From Nocardia wallacei (GTDB taxonomy: Bacteria > Actinomycetota > Actinomycetes > Mycobacteriales > Mycobacteriaceae), in NCBI RefSeq assembly GCF_014466955.1, contig NZ_AP023396.1:5828001-5892000 (forward strand): 64,000 bases of DNA, given 5' to 3'. How positions within the stretch are numbered: the first letter of the stretch is position 1; each line of letters begins with the position of its first letter. The position numbers and the translations under genes are program-made. The notes under the pieces are model-generated. The model was not told the origin of the DNA. It did not search any database and saw nothing but the letters and a program-made list of their open reading frames with translations. This document shows positions 7,949 through 17,484 of this stretch, piece after piece.

Positions 7949-9015
7949 TGAATGGGGCCGTCCGTCGCGGCCAGCGCGCGGCCCGAGCCACCACGGCGCA
8001 CCGCCACGATCTCGGCGGCCACCGCCACGGCGGTCTCCTCCGGCGTGTGCCCGCCGAGGTCGAGGCCGATGGGCGAATGCAGCTGTGCCAGTTCGGTTGT
8101 GGTGAGTCCCGCCGCGCGCAGCCGGGCCAGGCGGTCGCGGTGGGTGCGTCGCGAGCCCATGGCGCCCACATAGGCGGCGGGACCGCGCAGCGCGATTTCC
8201 AGAACCGGCACATCGAACTTCACGTCGTGGGTGAGCACGCAGATCACCGTGCGCGCGTCCACCCCGGTGCGGGCCAGATAGCGGTGCGGCCACTCCACCA
8301 CCACCTCGTCGGCCTCGGGGAACCGTGCCGGGGTGGCGAACACCGGCCGCGCGTCGCAGACGGTGACGTGATAGCCCAGGAACTTGCCGATCCGCGCGAC
8401 CGCTCCCGCGAAGTCGATGGCCCCGAACACGATCATGCGCGGCGGCGGAACATACGACTCCACGAAGATCTCGGCGGCAGCGTCCGCCGAAACGCCTGGA
8501 CCGCAGCCGATCACGCGCACGCCGGTGACGCCGAGGTCGAGCATCGCCCGCGCCTCGGCCATCACCTTCGCATCGAATCCGGTGCCGTGTGCCCAGTCCG
8601 GCCCCAGCGCCAGCGTGGCGCCGCTGTCCATATCCCGGACCAGGGCCACCGGACCGACATGGGACAGGGCCGTGTCGATGATCTCGCGTTCGCGTGGACC
8701 GACCGGATGGACGAATACCTCGAGCGCACCGCCACAGGTCAACCCGACCGCGAACGCGTCGGAGTCGCTGTAGCCGAAGGTCTCTCGCCGTGGCCGGCCG
8801 GTGCGCAGCACTTCCCGGCAGAGCTCGTAGACCGCGCCTTCCACGCAACCGCCGGAGACGCTGCCGACCACCGCGCCCGTCTCGTCCACCGCCAGCGCCG
8901 CACCCGGTGGGCGCGGGGCGCTGCCGGTGACGCCGACGATGCTCGCCACCGCGTACCGCGTACCGGCCGCATGCCATTGCCGCAGTCGCTCGGTCAGTTC
9001 ACGCACGATCTTCAC
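7894..9015 (-). CDS. xdhC: XdhC/CoxI-family molybdenum cofactor maturation protein
   Basis: A 373-residue XdhC-type protein. The N-terminal XdhC/CoxI domain has VTGSAPRPPGAALAVDE and VSGGCVEGAVYE; the C-terminal Rossmann-like domain has VIGCGPGVSADAA, VFGAIDFAGAV and YVGAMGSRRTH. XdhC proteins bind and sulfurate the molybdenum cofactor and insert it into xanthine dehydrogenase, which is encoded upstream in the same operon. The GTG at 9015 overlaps the permease stop by 4 nt, fixing the start. It is the distal gene of the purine-catabolism operon. Confidence 0.88.
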   Translation of the reverse strand: MKIVRELTERLRQWHAAGTRYAVASIVGVTGSAPRPPGAALAVDETGAVVGSVSGGCVEGAVYELCREVLRTGRPRRETFGYSDSDAFAVGLTCGGALEVFVHPVGPREREIIDTALSHVGPVALVRDMDSGATLALGPDWAHGTGFDAKVMAEARAMLDLGVTGVRVIGCGPGVSADAAAEIFVESYVPPPRMIVFGAIDFAGAVARIGKFLGYHVTVCDARPVFATPARFPEADEVVVEWPHRYLARTGVDARTVICVLTHDVKFDVPVLEIALRGPAAYVGAMGSRRTHRDRLARLRAAGLTTTELAQLHSPIGLDLGGHTPEETAVAVAAEIVAVRRGGSGRALAATDGPIHHFVAPQAVGPPPMGASR

Positions 9016-10445
9016 CCGCCCAGCAGTACTTCGATACCGGAGATGGCGAAGTAGCCCGCGAAGACCACGCTCACCACCCATACCAGCCAGTGGATCTCGC
9101 CGAATTTGCCGCGCGCGGCCTTGATCACCGTGTACGCGATCAGGCCCGCGCCCACACCGTTGGTGATCGAGTAGGTGAACGGCATCGCGACGATGGTCAG
9201 GAAGGCGGGTACCGCGACCTCCGGATCGCCCCAGTCGATCTTGCGGGCCTGGGTCATCATCAGCGCGCCCACCAGCACCAGCGCCGGTGCGGCCGCCTGG
9301 ATCGGCACCACCCCCGCGACGGGTGTGAAAAAGATTGCCAGACAGAACAATCCGCCGGTCACCACGCTGGCCAGGCCGGTGCGGGCGCCCTCGCCGACGC
9401 CCGTCGCCGACTCCACGTACACCGTGCTGCCCGCGCCGCCCGCGGCCCCGCCGATGACCTGCGCGACGCCGTCGGTGGTGAGCACGCGGCCCAGGCCGGG
9501 CATGGTGCCGCGCTCGTCCAGCAGTCCGGCCTCGTCGCACACTCCGAAGATCGTGCCCATCGCGTCGAAGAAGCCCGTCAGGACCAGCGTGAACAGCACC
9601 ACGCCCGCCGTCATGGCACCGGCCCGGGCGAAGCCGCCGAGCGGGTCGATGTGCAGCGCGAGACCGAAATCCGGCGCGGCGAACAGCTTGTCGGGCAGTT
9701 CGGGAACGACCGTGCCCCACGCGCCCGCGTCGATGTCGGCGACCGCGTTGACGAGGATGGCCAGCGCGGTGGCGATCGCGATACTGATCAGGATGGCGCC
9801 CGGCACCTTGCGGATGTAGAGCGCCAGCATCACCAGCAGGCCCACGCCGAACACCAGCACCGGCCAGCCCCGCAGGTGCCCGTCCGGGCCCAGCCCCACC
9901 GGCGGCCCGGTCGGCGAGCCGTGCCCGACCACCCCCGCCGACACCAGCCCGATCATGGCGATGAACATGCCGATCCCGACACCGATCGCGTTCTTCAACG
10001 CCAGCGGGATGGCATTGATGATCATGGTCCGCAGCCCGGTCGCGGCCATGATCACGATGATCACGCCCATGAGCGCCACCAGGCCCATGGTCTGCGGCCA
10101 GGTCATGTGCGGCGCGGCCTGGTAGGCCACCACCGGTACCACGCCCAGCCCCGCCGCCAGCGCCAGCGGCACGTTGCCGACCAGCCCCATCAACACGGTG
10201 GACAGTCCGGCCGAAAACGCTGTGGCGGTGGTGAGCTGGGCGATGTCGAGACGGCGGCCGTCGATGTCGGTGGCGCCGCCGAGAATCAGTGGAACCAGCA
10301 GGATCACGTAGGCCATCGCGACGAAAGTCGTGACGCCGCCACGGATTTCCCGAGCGACGGTGGTGCGCCGCTCGCGGAGACGGAACAGCCGGTCGAAGGC
10401 GGACCGGGCGGCCGCGGGACTGGTACGGATCTGTACTTGGGTCAT
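9012..10445 (-). CDS. NCS2-family purine permease (AzgA-like)
   Basis: The 477-residue protein has about a dozen hydrophobic helices and resembles the AzgA branch of NCS2 transporters: REIRGGVTTFVAMAYVILL at the start, and FFDAMGTIFGVCDEAGLLDERG with ESATGVGEGARTGLASVVTG in the middle. This branch imports adenine, guanine and hypoxanthine by proton symport. AGGAGG precedes the ATG. It lies between the xanthine-dehydrogenase Mo subunit (67-bp gap) and xdhC (4-nt overlap), so it probably brings in the substrate for the operon's enzymes. Confidence 0.88.
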   Translation of the reverse strand: MTQVQIRTSPAAARSAFDRLFRLRERRTTVAREIRGGVTTFVAMAYVILLVPLILGGATDIDGRRLDIAQLTTATAFSAGLSTVLMGLVGNVPLALAAGLGVVPVVAYQAAPHMTWPQTMGLVALMGVIIVIMAATGLRTMIINAIPLALKNAIGVGIGMFIAMIGLVSAGVVGHGSPTGPPVGLGPDGHLRGWPVLVFGVGLLVMLALYIRKVPGAILISIAIATALAILVNAVADIDAGAWGTVVPELPDKLFAAPDFGLALHIDPLGGFARAGAMTAGVVLFTLVLTGFFDAMGTIFGVCDEAGLLDERGTMPGLGRVLTTDGVAQVIGGAAGGAGSTVYVESATGVGEGARTGLASVVTGGLFCLAIFFTPVAGVVPIQAAAPALVLVGALMMTQARKIDWGDPEVAVPAFLTIVAMPFTYSITNGVGAGLIAYTVIKAARGKFGEIHWLVWVVSVVFAGYFAISGIEVLLGG

Positions 10446-10511
10446 TGGCGGGTGCCCTCCTAAGGGCAGACCTGCGGTCCGTGCCGTCTTACGAACCGGG
10501 CGGACGGTGGA

Positions 10512-12842
10512 TCAGCGGCTTCGGATGATGTCCGTCGGACGGACCGGCACGCGGGTCAGGTCCCCGGTGCCGCCGGCGGCCCGGCAGGCCTGGCGGATCG
10601 CCGAGACGATGGCCGGGGTGGACGACAGCGTCGGGGGCTCTCCGGCGCCGCGCAGCCCGTAGGGGGCGTGCGGGTCGGGGTTCTCGAGGATCTCCAGCCG
10701 CTGTGACGGAGTGTCGAGAATGGTCGGGATGAGATAGTCCGTGAACGAGGGGTTGCGCACCTTTCCGTCGGTGACCTGGATTTCCTCCATGACCGCCAGA
10801 CCGAGGCCCTGCACGGACCCGCCGTGGATCTGGCCCTCCAGCGACAGCCGGTTCATGATCTTGCCGACGTCCTGGACCGCGTCCAGCGCGACGACCTTGA
10901 CCAGGCCCAGCTCGACATCGACGTCCACCACCGCACGATGCACGCAGACGGCGAGCTGGGTGTGGCTGTTGCCCTGACCGGTGACCGGGTCCATGCCGGT
11001 GGTCGGCCGGTGCTGGTACACGCGGGTCTCTTCGACGAACCCCTCATCCAGCACGTCGACGAGCGCCGCGAGTACCGCACCGTCGCGGGCGACCACCTTG
11101 CCGCCCGCCAGCTTCGCCGCGCCGGTGTGCCCCTGCGCGACGGCCAGTTCCAGGACCCGGGCCCGGACCGCCTCGCAGGCGGTCTTGACCGCGCCGCCGG
11201 TCATGTAGGTCTGCCGGGAAGCCGAGGAGGAACCGGCGTCCCCGACGCCGTTGTCGGCCGGATGGATCGTGACCCGGTCGACGCCGAGTTCGGTCCGGGC
11301 GATCTGCGCCTCGACCGTCACCAGTCCCTGCCCGACCTCGGCCGCCGCGGTGTGCACCAGCGCGACCGGTTCTCCCGCAACGACTTCCAACCGCACCCGA
11401 GCCGTGGAGTAGTCGTCGAAGCCCTCGGAGAAGCAGATGTTCTTGATGCCGACGCCGTACCCGATCCCGCGCACCACGCCCTCGCCGTGCGTGGTCTGCG
11501 AGGCCCCGCCGGGCAGGTTGCGAATGTCATCGGCGTCCAGCGGTTCCGGCAGTGGCATGCGCTCCAGCTGACCCAGCATCTCGCGCAACGGGGTGGGCGC
11601 GTGCACGATCTGCCCCGTGGCCAGCTTGGAACCCTGTGTGACGACATTGATCTGGCGAATGTGCACGGGGTCGAGGCCGAGCGCGTCGGCCAGCTTGTCC
11701 ATCATCGACTCGTGCGCGAAGCACGCCTGCACCGCGCCGAAGCCCCGCATCGCACCGCACGGCGGATTGTTGGTGTAGACGCCGTACGCGTCGACCTCGA
11801 GATGCGGAAACTCGTAGGGGCCCAGCGCCAGTGACGACGCGTTGCCGGTGACGTTGAGCGTCGCCGAGGTGTAGGCGCCGCCGTCGAGGACGATCCGCAC
11901 CTTCGCGAAGGTGAGCTTGCCGTCGCGGGTCGCGCCGTACTCGTACCACAGCTGCGCCGGATGCCGGTGCACGTGGCCGAAGAACGACTCCTCCCGGTTG
12001 TACACCATCTTGATGGGCCTGCCGGTGTACATCGCCAGCATGCCGGCGTGGATCTGCATCGACAGGTCCTCGCGGCCCCCGAAGGCGCCGCCGACCCCGG
12101 CCAGTGTCATGCGGATCTTCTCGTACGGCAGGCGCAGGCACGGGGCGATCTGCGACAGGTCGTTGTGCATCCACTGGGTGGCGACGAAGAATTCCAGGCC
12201 GCCGTCCTCGGTCGGCACCACCAGGCCCGATTCCGGCCCGAGGAACGCCTGGTCCTGGATGCCGACCTCGAACTTCTCCGACACCACCACATCGGCGAGC
12301 GCCCGGCCCACCTCGATGTCGCCGACCCGGACCGGCTGGTGGCGGGCGATGCCGCCGCGCTCCTGCACCCGATGGGTCTGCGGATCCTCCACCACCGCAA
12401 CGGGATCGGTGACCGGCTCCAGTACCTCCCACTCGATCTCGATGGCCCGCATGGCGCGCCGGGCGATCTCGGGGTGGTCGGCGGCGACCAGGGCGACCGG
12501 CTCGCCCTGGTGGCGCACCTCGCCGATGGCCAGCACGGGCTGGTCCCAGGTGTGGTCGAGACCGTAGTGCTTGCGGCCGGGTACGTCATCGCAGGTGAGC
12601 ACCGCGTGCACACCGGCAACGGCCAGCGCGGGAGCGATATCGAGGGCGACGATGCGGGCGCGGGGGTGCGGGCTGCGCAGCGTGGCGCCCCACAGCATGC
12701 CGTCCATCCAGAGGTCGGAGGAGTAGGCGAACTCGCCCTTCACCTTCAGGGTGCCGTCCGGTCGCAGCGGGCTGGCGCCGACGCCGCCCTTGCCGGGCGC
12801 GGCGACTCGCTCCGGGAACCTGGTCGAACGAGTGGATGTCAT
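10512..12842 (-). CDS. xanthine dehydrogenase-type molybdopterin subunit
   Basis: A 776-residue large subunit of the xanthine oxidase/CO dehydrogenase family. Characteristic segments include LKVKGEFAYSSDLWMDGMLWGATLRSPHPRARI at the N-terminus (split across the hammerhead domain), GGAFGGREDLSMQIH, GAMRGFGAVQACFAHE, and a C-terminal GAGEPPTLSSTPAIVSAIRQA with the glutamate expected to act at the Mo centre. It would hydroxylate a purine using the FAD and 2Fe-2S subunits encoded just upstream. The ATG at 12842 follows GAGGAG and begins six bases beyond the deaminase stop codon. Purine as substrate is inferred from the adjacent permease, deaminase and PucR genes. Confidence 0.88.
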   Translation of the reverse strand: MTSTRSTRFPERVAAPGKGGVGASPLRPDGTLKVKGEFAYSSDLWMDGMLWGATLRSPHPRARIVALDIAPALAVAGVHAVLTCDDVPGRKHYGLDHTWDQPVLAIGEVRHQGEPVALVAADHPEIARRAMRAIEIEWEVLEPVTDPVAVVEDPQTHRVQERGGIARHQPVRVGDIEVGRALADVVVSEKFEVGIQDQAFLGPESGLVVPTEDGGLEFFVATQWMHNDLSQIAPCLRLPYEKIRMTLAGVGGAFGGREDLSMQIHAGMLAMYTGRPIKMVYNREESFFGHVHRHPAQLWYEYGATRDGKLTFAKVRIVLDGGAYTSATLNVTGNASSLALGPYEFPHLEVDAYGVYTNNPPCGAMRGFGAVQACFAHESMMDKLADALGLDPVHIRQINVVTQGSKLATGQIVHAPTPLREMLGQLERMPLPEPLDADDIRNLPGGASQTTHGEGVVRGIGYGVGIKNICFSEGFDDYSTARVRLEVVAGEPVALVHTAAAEVGQGLVTVEAQIARTELGVDRVTIHPADNGVGDAGSSSASRQTYMTGGAVKTACEAVRARVLELAVAQGHTGAAKLAGGKVVARDGAVLAALVDVLDEGFVEETRVYQHRPTTGMDPVTGQGNSHTQLAVCVHRAVVDVDVELGLVKVVALDAVQDVGKIMNRLSLEGQIHGGSVQGLGLAVMEEIQVTDGKVRNPSFTDYLIPTILDTPSQRLEILENPDPHAPYGLRGAGEPPTLSSTPAIVSAIRQACRAAGGTGDLTRVPVRPTDIIRSR

Positions 12843-12847
12843 GGCTG

Positions 12848-14194
12848 TCACTCCTCGCGCAGTAGACGGTGGCGGGCGGTGGCCCCGGCGCGGGCGACGG
12901 CGTCCCGGGAGACGGTGCGCAGTTCGTCGTCCGCTACCACCGTGCGACCACCGACGAGCAGTCGCGCCAGGGGCGGGGTGGGCCCGAAGACCAACGCGCA
13001 GACAGGATCTCCGAGAGCGGCGCGGAAGCCGTCGACCCGCCACACCGCGAGGTCGGCGAGCTTGCCCGGCTCGAGGCTGCCGATCTCGCGGTGGCGGCCC
13101 AGATTTCGGGCGCCGCCCAGGGTGGCCATGCACAGCGCCTGGCGCGCGGTGAGGGCCTGCGGGCCGTGCACCGCCCGCTGGAACAGCAGGGCCTGGCGCA
13201 TTTCACCGGCCATCGAGGTCAGCTCGCTGGACGCGGCGCCGTCCACCCCGAGCCCCACGGTGGCGCCCGCGGCCAGCAGATCCGACACCCGCGCGATGCC
13301 CGCTCCGAGGCGGGCGTTGGAGGTCGGGCAGTGCGCCGAGCCGCTGCCGGTGTCGGCGAAGCGCCGAATGTCCTTGTCGTGCAGGTGCACCGCGTGGGCG
13401 AACCATACGTCGTCGCCGAGCCAGCCGATCTTCTCCATGTATTCCACCGGTGTGCAACCCATGTGCTCGCGGCAGTACTGTTCCTCGTCCAGGGTCTCGG
13501 CGAGGTGGGTGTGCAGGCGCACGCCCTTGTCCCGGGCCAGGGCCGCCGACTCGCGCAACAGGGTCTCGCTCACCGAGAACGGCGAGCAGGGCGCGACCGC
13601 GACGCGCAGCATGGAGTCGAACGACGGGTCGTGGTATCTGTCGATGGTTTCGGCTGTGGCACCGAGGATCTCGTCGGTCCGCTCGACCACCTCGTCCGGC
13701 GGCAGGCCGCCCTCGGACTGCCCGCGGTCCATCGAGCCGCGGCACGGGTGGAAGCGCAGCCCCACCTCGGCGGCGGCGCGCACCTCGGCCTCGAACAGGT
13801 CGCCGCGCCCCTTCGGGAAGATGTAGTGATGGTCGGAGGAGGTGGTGGCGCCGCTCAACGCCAGCCACGACAGGCCCGCCGCGGCGGCGCCGTAGGTGAT
13901 GTCGGCATCGATGTGTGACCAGGTGCGGTACAACCCCGTGAGCCACTCGAACAGGGTCGAATCCTGGTACATCCCTTGGGTGGCCCACTGGTACAGGTGA
14001 TGGTGGGTGTTGACCAGGCCCGGAGTGACCAGGCAGCCGGTGCCGTCGATATGTTCGGCGCCCTCGATACGCGGTGCGGGGCCCGCGCCGATTCCGGTGA
14101 TCCGGCCGTTCTCCACAGTGAGGTGTCCGTTGGGGATCTCCTCGCCGACAACCGGTGCGAGGTAAGCGTTCTCGACGATCAGCCGGTGCGTCAT
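12848..14194 (-). CDS. amidohydrolase, 8-oxoguanine deaminase-like
   Basis: The 448-residue amidohydrolase has metal-binding NTHHHLYQW near residue 65, a middle HTHLAET, then WFAHAVHL and GVDGAASSE. This set fits the 8-oxoguanine/guanine deaminase and chlorohydrolase group of the superfamily. It would deaminate an aminopurine to an oxo-purine, for example guanine to xanthine or 8-oxoguanine to urate, feeding or bypassing the xanthine dehydrogenase. The ATG at 14194 overlaps the 2Fe-2S subunit stop by 4 nt. Lying inside the operon between dehydrogenase subunits strongly supports a purine substrate; exact specificity remains inferred. Confidence 0.85.
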   Translation of the reverse strand: MTHRLIVENAYLAPVVGEEIPNGHLTVENGRITGIGAGPAPRIEGAEHIDGTGCLVTPGLVNTHHHLYQWATQGMYQDSTLFEWLTGLYRTWSHIDADITYGAAAAGLSWLALSGATTSSDHHYIFPKGRGDLFEAEVRAAAEVGLRFHPCRGSMDRGQSEGGLPPDEVVERTDEILGATAETIDRYHDPSFDSMLRVAVAPCSPFSVSETLLRESAALARDKGVRLHTHLAETLDEEQYCREHMGCTPVEYMEKIGWLGDDVWFAHAVHLHDKDIRRFADTGSGSAHCPTSNARLGAGIARVSDLLAAGATVGLGVDGAASSELTSMAGEMRQALLFQRAVHGPQALTARQALCMATLGGARNLGRHREIGSLEPGKLADLAVWRVDGFRAALGDPVCALVFGPTPPLARLLVGGRTVVADDELRTVSRDAVARAGATARHRLLREE

Positions 14195-14667
14195 TCGGTC
14201 ACCGCCTTCCGTTCGGCCGCCGCCCGGACCGCGTCCAGGATCTTCTCGTAACCGGTGCAGCGGCACAGGTTTCCGGCGAGCGCCTCGCGGATCTCCACGT
14301 CCGAGGGTCGCGGGTTGCGCTCGATCAGGTCGTGCGCCTGCACGATCAGGCCCGGGGTGCAGAAGCCGCACTGCACGGCACCGGCCGCCAGGAACGCCTG
14401 CTGCACCGGATCCAGTTCGTCGGCCGTCGCGGCCAGGCCCTCCACCGTCCGCACCGAGCGGCCGTGCGCCTGCCCGGCGGCGACCAGGCACGAGCAGACC
14501 GGGGCGCCGTCCAGATACACTGTGCACGAACCGCATTCGCCTTGTTCGCAGGCGTTCTTGGAGCCCGGCAGGCCCATCCGCTCGCGCAGCAGGTAGAGCA
14601 GGCTCTCGCCCTCCCAGACGTCGTCGACGTCCTCGGTCGATCCGTTGACCTCGCAGCTCACTCGCAT
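14191..14667 (-). CDS. xanthine dehydrogenase-type 2Fe-2S subunit
   Basis: The 158-residue small subunit carries two [2Fe-2S] clusters. The plant-ferredoxin-type site is CEQGECGSC plus a fourth Cys in VCSCLV; the C-terminal helical site is CGFCTPG and CRCTGY. It passes electrons from the Mo centre to the FAD subunit. The ATG at 14667 overlaps the stop of the FAD-subunit gene by 4 nt and its own stop overlaps the deaminase start, so subunits are probably made in ratio by translational coupling. Confidence 0.92.
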   Translation of the reverse strand: MRVSCEVNGSTEDVDDVWEGESLLYLLRERMGLPGSKNACEQGECGSCTVYLDGAPVCSCLVAAGQAHGRSVRTVEGLAATADELDPVQQAFLAAGAVQCGFCTPGLIVQAHDLIERNPRPSDVEIREALAGNLCRCTGYEKILDAVRAAAERKAVTE

Positions 14668-15536
14668 CAGGCCGCCCTCCGCCGCGCCGTGTGATCGTTC
14701 CAGGCCCAGGTCAGCGTGCGGCGCGCCAGCACCGACAGGGCATGCTTGCGATAGTCGGCGGTGCCGCGCACGTCGTCGATCGGCCGGGCCGCGGCCGCGA
14801 CCAGTTCGCCGAATTCGCGCGCCACCGCATCGGTCAGCGGCGCCGGGTCGTCCCACGGCAGCGTCTCGGCCAGATACCGCTCTGCCGCGCCCGCGCGCAG
14901 CGGCGTGGGCCCGGCCGAACCGATACCGGCGCCGACCGCGCGCCGATCCGGATACACGGCGACAGCGAACGAGCAGACGGCGATCACCATGGCATTACGG
15001 GTGCCGACCTTGGCGAAATACTGCGGCCCGGACGCCGGTTCCAGCCAGATCGCCCGGATCAATTCGTCCGGCTCGAGCGCATTCCGTTTGACCCACACGT
15101 AGAAATCGTCGATCGGGATCATCCGGGGGCCGCGCGCCGCGGATTCCACCTCGATCACCGCGTTCGCCGCCAGCAGCGCCGGATGCGTATCTCCGGCGGG
15201 CGACGCGGCACCGAGATTGCCGCCTACCGAAGCGCGGTTGCGGATCTGCGGCGAACCCACCGTCCGAGCCGCCTGCGCCAGCGCGGGCAACTCCCGTCCC
15301 AGGTCACGAATGATTTCGACGTACGGTACGCCGGCACCTATCCGCAGCCGCCCGCCGATCCGCTCGATGCGCCGCAATTCGCGGCACGGATTCAGGTCCA
15401 ACAGCGCGTCGGGGCGGCCTTTGTCGAAATTCAGTTCGACCATGACGTCCGTGCCGCCCTGAATCGGGGTGGCCCGCGGGTGGTCGGCCCGCATTTTCAG
15501 CGCCTCCGCCCAATGTCCGGGTCGCAGGAATTCCAT
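14667..15536 (-). CDS. xanthine dehydrogenase-type FAD-binding subunit
   Basis: A 289-residue CoxM/XdhB-type subunit. The FAD pyrophosphate-binding segment is PIQGGTDVMVELN, followed by GAGVPYVEI and IRNRASVGGNLGAASPAGDTH (read across two lines), both standard for this family. It takes electrons from the 2Fe-2S subunit and reduces NAD or another acceptor. The ATG at 15536 is preferred because GGAG lies five bases upstream; a GTG at 15542 would leave no spacing. First gene of the minus-strand operon, divergent from the PucR gene with 140 bases between starts. Confidence 0.88.
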   Translation of the reverse strand: MEFLRPGHWAEALKMRADHPRATPIQGGTDVMVELNFDKGRPDALLDLNPCRELRRIERIGGRLRIGAGVPYVEIIRDLGRELPALAQAARTVGSPQIRNRASVGGNLGAASPAGDTHPALLAANAVIEVESAARGPRMIPIDDFYVWVKRNALEPDELIRAIWLEPASGPQYFAKVGTRNAMVIAVCSFAVAVYPDRRAVGAGIGSAGPTPLRAGAAERYLAETLPWDDPAPLTDAVAREFGELVAAAARPIDDVRGTADYRKHALSVLARRTLTWAWNDHTARRRAA

Positions 15537-15676
15537 CGTCACTCCATCGGGTTCGATCGGTGTTCCCCGAGTACACCCGGGCGCGGGCGGACGCGGCCAC
15601 GACCGGACCGACGAACTGTGCGCCAGTTCACACGGCGGTATTCGTACTTATCTCCAAACCGGTAGCGTCGAAGATC

Positions 15677-17173
15677 ATGCGCCTTCGCTCGCTGCTCACC
15701 ATGGACCTGGGGCTCGAGCTCGTCACCGGGGAAGACGAGCTCGATCGGTTCGTGCGCTGGGTCGTCACCCAGGATCTGCTCGATCCCGGCCGGTATCTGT
15801 CCGGCGGCGAGCTGGTGCTCACCGGCATGCAGTGGCGCGGCGGCCCCGCGGACAGCGAGACGTTCGTCGCGGCGCTCGCGCGGGCGAAGGTGGCGGCGCT
15901 GGCGACCGGCGACGCCCGCTACGGCGCCCCGCCCGACGATGTGGTGCGGGCCTGCCGCCGCCACCGCATCCCGCTGTTCCGGGTGCACGAGACGGTGGCG
16001 TTCGCGACGGTCACCGAACGCATCACCCGCGACCTGTCGACGGGCCGGGCGGCGGACCTGTCGGCGATTCTGGACCGGCACCGGCAATTGGTGTCCGGGG
16101 CCGGACTGGGCTCGGTGCTGGAGCTGATCGAACGCGATCTGGGCATGCGCTGCTGGGTGATGTCGTCGACGGGCCGCGTGGTGGCCGGGCCGCACCAGCG
16201 CCCGCCCGCACAGGTCGTCACGGATTTCCTGAGCGCCCGCCGCCTGCCGTGCGTCACCGCCGCCGGCGGCCGCCCGTACTCGCTGTTCGCCGTCGACGAG
16301 CACGGCACCTCGCGGGCCGCCGACTGGGTGCTGGTGTTCGACGGCGACTGGTCGGACTGGACCGAGGAGCGCCGCGCCCTGACCGGCGAGCTGGCCGCGG
16401 TCGTCTCGCTGGAACGCGCCCGGCACGACGACCGGCAGAGCGCCGAGGGACGCCTCGCCGAGGAACTCGTTCAGCTGATCGTCTCCGATGCCAAACCGGC
16501 AGAGATCGTCTCGCGGCTGCAGCTGACCGGACTCGGCGCGGCCGACAGTTACGTCGCGGTGGCCGCGGCCGCCGAAGACGGGTTGCGGCCCAGGGAATTA
16601 CGCGCGCTGTTGCGCGAAATCCTGTACGGGCGAACGCCTGCCGCCGGTGTCGTGGACGGCGAGGCGATCGCCCTGGTACCGACCGACCAATCCGTGCTCG
16701 ACCTCGTGCACGCGGCACTCGACACCCTCGAGCCGGGACTGGGCGACAGCCGGCTGTCGATCGGGGTGAGCGGCATCGTGGACGGCGAATCGCTGCGCGG
16801 CGCGGTCGAGGAGGCCCGGCACGCCCGGCGAGTGGCCGCCGACCGCCGTCGCCCCGCCTGTGTGGTGGGCCACGACGAGCTCGCCACCCACATGATGCTG
16901 CTGGCCAGCGTGCCCGACGAGGTGCGGCGCATGTTCCGGCTGCGTCTGCTCGACCCGCTGATCAGCTACGACCGGAACAACAGCGCCGATCTCGTGCACA
17001 CCCTGGAAATCTTCCTGGAGACGTCCGGCTCCTGGGCCCGCAGCGCCGAATCGCTGCACGTGCACGTCAATACGCTGCGCTACCGGATCGCCCGCATCGA
17101 GGAACTGACCGGGCGCGACCTGTCCCGACTGGCCGACCGCGTCGACTTCTTCCTGGCCCTGGCTTTGCGCTGA
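15677..17173 (+). CDS. PucR-family transcriptional regulator of purine catabolism
   Basis: The 498-residue protein has the PucR N-terminal ligand domain (LLTMDLGLELVTGEDELD, then LSGGELVLTGMQW), a central GGDEF-like region (SRLSIGVSGIVDGESLRGAVEEAR) and a C-terminal helix-turn-helix (LETSGSWARSAESLHVHVNTLRYRI, quoted across a break after SWARSAE). PucR members switch on purine degradation genes. It is divergent from the xanthine-dehydrogenase operon across a 140-bp gap, so it very probably activates that operon in response to a purine or allantoin-type signal. The ATG at 15677 is where homology begins; the open frame extends upstream. Confidence 0.85.
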   Translation: MRLRSLLTMDLGLELVTGEDELDRFVRWVVTQDLLDPGRYLSGGELVLTGMQWRGGPADSETFVAALARAKVAALATGDARYGAPPDDVVRACRRHRIPLFRVHETVAFATVTERITRDLSTGRAADLSAILDRHRQLVSGAGLGSVLELIERDLGMRCWVMSSTGRVVAGPHQRPPAQVVTDFLSARRLPCVTAAGGRPYSLFAVDEHGTSRAADWVLVFDGDWSDWTEERRALTGELAAVVSLERARHDDRQSAEGRLAEELVQLIVSDAKPAEIVSRLQLTGLGAADSYVAVAAAAEDGLRPRELRALLREILYGRTPAAGVVDGEAIALVPTDQSVLDLVHAALDTLEPGLGDSRLSIGVSGIVDGESLRGAVEEARHARRVAADRRRPACVVGHDELATHMMLLASVPDEVRRMFRLRLLDPLISYDRNNSADLVHTLEIFLETSGSWARSAESLHVHVNTLRYRIARIEELTGRDLSRLADRVDFFLALALR

Positions 17174-17484
17174 ACCCGCGGCGGGCTCCGCACGGCACGA
17201 GCGGGCGGACCGATTCGGAATTCCGCGAACATCATGATATGGCAACAAGATTCACCGCTACGAATATCTCACACGGCGGGTGACGGCCCGGAGACGAGTG
17301 TGAACCGGCAGTGAACACCCGACGGCGTGGCGGAGACGAAATACCAACTGGTTCCGGCTGTTTCGGAGTTCTCTGTTCACCGCTGCGAGGTCGGTCGTTC
17401 ATTCCGCGGCGATAGCCTTCGAGAGTCGTTTCCGGGGACTGTCGAGCAGCCCCGAGGTTTGCCTATGCCAATGCTCTCCTTCGT
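17174..17484 (+). other. intergenic region, 311 bases, no gene recognised
   Basis: The stretch between the PucR gene and the membrane-protein gene has a lower GC patch around 17220-17275 but no convincing ORF. An 87-codon plus-strand frame starting at 17327 has no recognisable composition or ribosome site. It probably holds the PucR transcript end and the promoter of the next gene; I see no clear hairpin. Confidence 0.4.

Noticed and set aside
6238..9054. Very long plus-strand ORF (938 codons) opposite the crotonase and xdhC genes
   Set aside because: Arg/Gly-rich shadow frame with no motifs; it runs antisense to, or out of frame with, well-supported genes. High GC makes such frames long.
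9090..10463. 457-codon plus-strand ORF opposite the NCS2 permease
   Set aside because: Dominated by His, Arg, Gln and Asp as expected for the reverse of a hydrophobic protein; no recognisable domain.
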